From the NCBI RefSeq assembly GCF_022846615.1, contig NZ_AP025637.1, positions 744,001 through 808,000 on the forward strand: a stretch of DNA of 64,000 nt. Reading direction: 5' to 3'. The DNA comes from Roseomonas fluvialis (GTDB lineage: Bacteria > Pseudomonadota > Alphaproteobacteria > Acetobacterales > Acetobacteraceae). Of this stretch, positions 61,109-64,000 are shown piece by piece. The stretch's first letter is position 1. The number at the start of each line of letters is the position of its first letter. The notes beneath the pieces are model-generated. The model made no database searches. It worked only from the letters and a program-made list of their open reading frames with translations, and was not told where the DNA came from. Both the position numbers and the translations under genes were made by a program.

Positions 61109-62107
61109 ATGCCCGATTCCGCCGTGACCTTCGCGCCGCTCGAGACCGCGCGCTTCCTGCTGCGCCCGCTGCGCGCCGGGGATGCCGCCGAACTGCACCG
61201 CCTGGTGAACGACTGGGAAGTTGCCAAGACGCTGGCGCGCGTGCCCTTCCCCTATCCGCGCGACCTGGCCGATGAATGGATCGCCTCGACCGCTGAGCGC
61301 ATCGCGGCGAACGAGGCGTATCACCTCGCGATCGCGCGGCGCGAGGACGACGTGCTGGTGGGATGCTGTGGCCTGACGCGCGACCGCGAGGATCGTTCCG
61401 CCGAACTCGGCTACTGGGTCGGCCGGCGCCACTGGGGCCAGGGCATCGCGCCCGAGGCCGCCGGGCGGCTGGCGCGCTGGGCGCTGGCCAATCTCGACAT
61501 CGACCGCATCACCGCGAGCGCGCTGGTGGACAATGCGCGATCGGCCACGGTGCTGGCGCGCATCGGCTTCCGCGAGACCGGCACCGGCGCGCAGGATTTC
61601 CTCTCGCGCGGGGGGGCGATGCCGGTGCGGATCTTCGAGGCCGGGCGAGCCGACCTGGCCCCCGCACCCGCCGCCGCGGTGCCGAGCCCCGAACCGGCGC
61701 CGGGCGGCAAGCCCATCCTGCTGGTCGCCGCCGTGGGCCTGATCGACCCAGACAATCGCGTGCTGCTGGCCCGCCGGCCCGAGGGCAAGCCGATGGCCGG
61801 CCTGTGGGAATTCCCCGGCGGCAAGGTGCACCCGGGCGAGACGCCGGAAGCCGCGCTGATCCGCGAACTGAAGGAAGAACTCGGTATCGACGTGACCGAG
61901 GCGTGCCTCGCACCCTTCGCCTTCGCCTCGCATGGCTACGAGCGCTTCCACCTGCTGATGCCGCTGTTCCTCTGCCGGCGCTGGCAGGGTGCGGTGACGC
62001 CGCTGGAGGGCCAGGCGCTGGCTTGGGTGCGCCCGCAGAAGCTGGCGGAGTATGCGATGCCGCCGGCGGATGTGCCGCTCGTCGCTTTGCTCCGAGATTT
62101 CTTGTAG
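61109..62107 (+). CDS. GNAT acetyltransferase fused to MutT/Nudix hydrolase
   Basis: A 332-residue two-domain protein. Residues about 7-178 are a RimJ/RimL-type GNAT (TARFLLRPLRAGDAAEL, GYWVGRRHWGQGIAPEA acetyl-CoA loop, DNARSATVLARIGF). Residues about 200-332 are a MutT pyrophosphohydrolase with VLLARRPEGKPMAGLWEFPG and the Nudix box G238-x5-E-x7-REL-x-EE-x-G-I (238-260). The second half fits 8-oxo-dGTP or related NTP clean-up. A Pro/Ala linker joins them. Terminator-like stem follows at 62125. The methyltransferase ends 34 bases upstream. Confidence 0.93.
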   Translation: MPDSAVTFAPLETARFLLRPLRAGDAAELHRLVNDWEVAKTLARVPFPYPRDLADEWIASTAERIAANEAYHLAIARREDDVLVGCCGLTRDREDRSAELGYWVGRRHWGQGIAPEAAGRLARWALANLDIDRITASALVDNARSATVLARIGFRETGTGAQDFLSRGGAMPVRIFEAGRADLAPAPAAAVPSPEPAPGGKPILLVAAVGLIDPDNRVLLARRPEGKPMAGLWEFPGGKVHPGETPEAALIRELKEELGIDVTEACLAPFAFASHGYERFHLLMPLFLCRRWQGAVTPLEGQALAWVRPQKLAEYAMPPADVPLVALLRDFL

Positions 62108-62124
62108 GCCCTCAAGCGCCGGGC

Positions 62125-62148
62125 GCCGGCCTTCGCCGGCTTGGCTTT
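62125..62148 (+). terminator. Stem-loop terminator after GNAT-MutT gene
   Basis: GCCGGC (62125-62130), loop CTTC, GCCGGC (62135-62140), then TTGGCTTT. It is the only stem in the window followed by a T-rich stretch, 17 bases after the stop. Confidence 0.6.
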
Positions 62149-62217
62149 CGTGCCACGCACGGATGCGCGGAAAGCTGCTGACGGCCCAAGCCCGGGCGCG
62201 GTCGCGCCATGCGCTCC

Positions 62218-62236
62218 CGGATCGCTGCGCGATCCG
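62218..62236. terminator. Stem-loop at 3' side of DUF2889 gene
   Basis: CGGATCGC (62218-62225) and GCGATCCG (62229-62236), loop TGC, 15 bases from the stop of the minus-strand DUF2889 gene. Same core as the argJ and ybeY hairpins. Confidence 0.5.
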
Positions 62237-62251
62237 ACAGGTGGCGTGCGC

Positions 62252-62818
62252 TTATTCGGCCGTCTGCTCCGCCAGCCAAGGCCAGCGCAGCTTCACCACC
62301 GGGCTGTCCGGCTTGTAGGCCAGGCAGGTGCCGATGATGCGCGGCTTCTCCCGCACGCCGGTGGCTTCCTCGCGCGCCTGTTCCTTGGCGCGGCGCACCG
62401 GGTACAGCGTCTGGTAGGCAACCGTCGCCATCTGGGCCAGCACCTCGCGCAGATGCGTGCACCCCAGCACGCCGCCCACGCGTTCCTGCACCGCGCGATT
62501 GAAGCCCGGGCCGATCTTCAGCCCCGCCAGCGCCGCGAAATTCGGCGCAGCCTGCGGGCAGATGGCATAGGGCGTGTGGTCGGACGCCGCCTCGCAGTGA
62601 TGGATCAGCAGGTCATCGTCGATCGTGAGGCGGATCCACATCCCGTGCAGCGGCGTGCCGGCCGGCAGGAAGCCGCGTTCCTCGTTGTCGAAGCCATAGG
62701 ATTTGGTGTCGAGCAGATGCGCCTCGATGTCGAACAGCCCGTCGGCGCGGCGATAGCCGTGCATGTCGATCTGGCGGCGGTGCATGGGTTCGCGGGCGGC
62801 GGGGTCGGACAGCGGCAT
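62252..62818 (-). CDS. DUF2889 family protein
   Basis: A 188-residue protein, starting MPLSDPAAREPMHRRQIDMH. Characteristic blocks: DGLFDIEAHLLDTKSYGF, LHGMWIRLTIDDDLLIHHCE, CPQAAPNFAALAGLKIGPGF, RVGGVLGCTHLREVLAQMAT. Cys and His residues are conserved-looking (HHCE, GCTH), but no catalytic role is known to me. It lies on the same strand as aroB with 89 bases between. Confidence 0.88.
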   Translation of the reverse strand: MPLSDPAAREPMHRRQIDMHGYRRADGLFDIEAHLLDTKSYGFDNEERGFLPAGTPLHGMWIRLTIDDDLLIHHCEAASDHTPYAICPQAAPNFAALAGLKIGPGFNRAVQERVGGVLGCTHLREVLAQMATVAYQTLYPVRRAKEQAREEATGVREKPRIIGTCLAYKPDSPVVKLRWPWLAEQTAE

Positions 62819-62907
62819 GACGGTCCTGGCGTGCGGTGCAGCATGACCGGTATCGCAGGCGCCGCGCGAAGACCAGTGTTGGCGTGGCAGGGGCGCGCGG
62901 GCGCCGG

Positions 62908-64000
62908 TCAGCCGGCGCCCTCGTCGCGCAGCAGTCCTTCCACCGCGGCGCGCGGGACATCCGCGCTGGTGAAGCACTCCCCGGCCCCGCGCATCAGCAC
63001 GAAGCGCATCGTCCCGTCGCGGTTCTTCTTGTCCTTTGCCATGCGCCCGAGCAGCGCATCGACCGTGAAGCGCCCCGGCAGGTCGGCCAGGCGCGCCGGC
63101 AGCCCGCAGTCCGCCAGGTGCGCCACCACGCGCGAGGGCCATTCCTGGCTGCAATGCCCGAGCCGCGCCGACAGCGCGGCCGCCAGGCCGAGGCCCACCG
63201 CCACCGCCTCTCCGTGCAGGACCGATCCGTCGAAGCCGGCCTCGGCCTCGATCGCATGGCCGAAGGTGTGGCCGAGGTTGAGCAGCGCGCGCCCGCCCTC
63301 GGCGCTCTCCTCCCGTTCGTCGGCGGCCACCACATCCGCCTTGAGCCGGCAGGATTCGACCACGGCATGGGTCAGCGCGGCGGTGTCGCCCGCCACCACC
63401 GCCGCGCCATGCGCCTCGCACCAGTCCCACAACGGGCCCTGCAGCAGGCCGTGCTTGGCCACCTCGGCATAGCCGGCGCGCAATTCCCGTGGCGGGAGCG
63501 TGGCCAGCGTGTCGGTATCGGCCAGCACGATGCGCGGCTGGTGGAAGGCGCCGGCCAGGTTCTTGCCGGCCTTCAGGTTCACCCCGGTCTTGCCGCCCAC
63601 GGAACTGTCCACCTGGGCCAGCAGCGTGGTCGGCACCTGCACGAACGGCACGCCCCGCATGGCGATGGCGGCCGCGAAGCCGGCCAGGTCGCCCACCACG
63701 CCGCCGCCCAGCGCCACCACGGCCGTGCGGCGGTCGAGCCCGGCCAGGAGCATGGCCTCGAGCACGTCCGACAACCGCGCAAGATCCTTCGATCCCTCGC
63801 CGGGTGGCACGGCGATCTCGGTCAGCACCGACAGGCCCGCGGCCTCGAGCCCGTCGCGCAGCGCGGGCAGGTGCAGTGGACCCACTGCCGAATCGGTGAT
63901 CACCACGACCTTGCGCGAGGGCAGCAGGCCTGCGACCAACCCGCCGGCGCGCCCGAGCAGCCCCGGGCCGACCAGCACGTCGTAGCCGCGTTCGCCGAGG
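62908..64000 (-). CDS. aroB: 3-dehydroquinate synthase AroB, 5' end outside window
   Basis: At least 363 residues of the shikimate-pathway enzyme that cyclises DAHP to 3-dehydroquinate using NAD and a metal. GGGVVGDLAGFAAAIAMRGV (NAD loop), VPTTLLAQVDSSVGGKTGVN, GYAEVAKHG, LNLGHTFGHAIEAEAGFDG and LHGEAVAVGLG carry the metal His residues. The frame stays open to the right edge with LGERGYDVLVGPGLLG, the usual N-terminal motif, so only about 15-25 residues are missing. aroK would be expected next to it, outside the window. Confidence 0.96.
   Translation of the reverse strand, partial: LGERGYDVLVGPGLLGRAGGLVAGLLPSRKVVVITDSAVGPLHLPALRDGLEAAGLSVLTEIAVPPGEGSKDLARLSDVLEAMLLAGLDRRTAVVALGGGVVGDLAGFAAAIAMRGVPFVQVPTTLLAQVDSSVGGKTGVNLKAGKNLAGAFHQPRIVLADTDTLATLPPRELRAGYAEVAKHGLLQGPLWDWCEAHGAAVVAGDTAALTHAVVESCRLKADVVAADEREESAEGGRALLNLGHTFGHAIEAEAGFDGSVLHGEAVAVGLGLAAALSARLGHCSQEWPSRVVAHLADCGLPARLADLPGRFTVDALLGRMAKDKKNRDGTMRFVLMRGAGECFTSADVPRAAVEGLLRDEGAG

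Overview
This is a GC-rich window whose gene content points to an alphaproteobacterium, most likely of the Acetobacteraceae/Roseomonas type. Reasons: six Bug/TTT-type periplasmic solute receptors without membrane partners, a MucR/Ros regulator, an alphaproteobacterial Fur lacking cysteines, an OlsB-like ornithine-lipid enzyme, and the block miaB-phoH-ybeY-corC-lnt. Many genes start with GTG or TTG and overlap as ATGA or TGATG. One tRNA was found (Ala, anticodon CGC). I saw no rRNA, insertion sequence, phage or CRISPR array.

Region by region. 0-4.6 kb (minus): partial DUF616-like gene, then a tightly coupled catabolic set (NDP-forming acyl-CoA synthetase, MaoC hydratase, PEP mutase/isocitrate lyase-like enzyme) and an acidic small protein. 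4.7-6.9 kb: divergent lytic transglycosylase (SLT plus SPOR) and glycine-zipper lipoprotein. 6.9-12.4 kb: polysaccharide-type ABC exporter pair, a methyltransferase-like protein, a fused transporter/spermidine synthase and a membrane protein. 12.5-18.3 kb: ThDP enzyme plus an atypical SDR, a TTT receptor, a luciferase-like monooxygenase and a CurA-type reductase. 18.5-19.9 kb: four small stress-type genes including a cold-shock protein. 20.2-22.8 kb: a three-domain acyl-activating/ACP/acyltransferase fusion. 23-29.6 kb: TTT receptor, AsmA-like protein, MBOAT O-acyltransferase with an AlgJ-like partner, an unknown protein and DUF3429.

29.6-36.3 kb: tRNA-Ala, yggT-DUF167-folD and a small membrane protein, PaiB-like protein, amidase, TTT receptor, tsaB-rimI. 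36.3-50.8 kb: tusA-like gene divergent from mucR, fur-olsB, then an accessory insertion (GST, decayed EamA transporter, TTT receptor, opine-dehydrogenase-like enzyme, TTT receptor), a PlsC acyltransferase and miaB-phoH-ybeY-corC-lnt-XRE. A striking five-hairpin intergenic cluster lies between corC and lnt. 50.8-57.6 kb: periplasmic protein, Mug-like glycosylase, secA, a divergent parvulin isomerase with argJ, and RidA. 57.6-64 kb: TTT receptor, glycosyltransferase and methyltransferase, a GNAT-MutT fusion, DUF2889 protein and aroB (5' end outside the window).

Working together: many genes serve the envelope (export, O-acylation, lipid and lipoprotein acylation, peptidoglycan cleavage, Sec export), flanked by carboxylate uptake and catabolism. 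The best candidates for less-described biology are the AMP-ligase/ACP/PlsC fusion, the GNAT-MutT fusion, the AsmA/MBOAT/AlgJ module, the ThDP-SDR pair with an atypical SDR active site, and the hairpin cluster at 48.35-48.55 kb. No complete novel defence or mobile system is visible.
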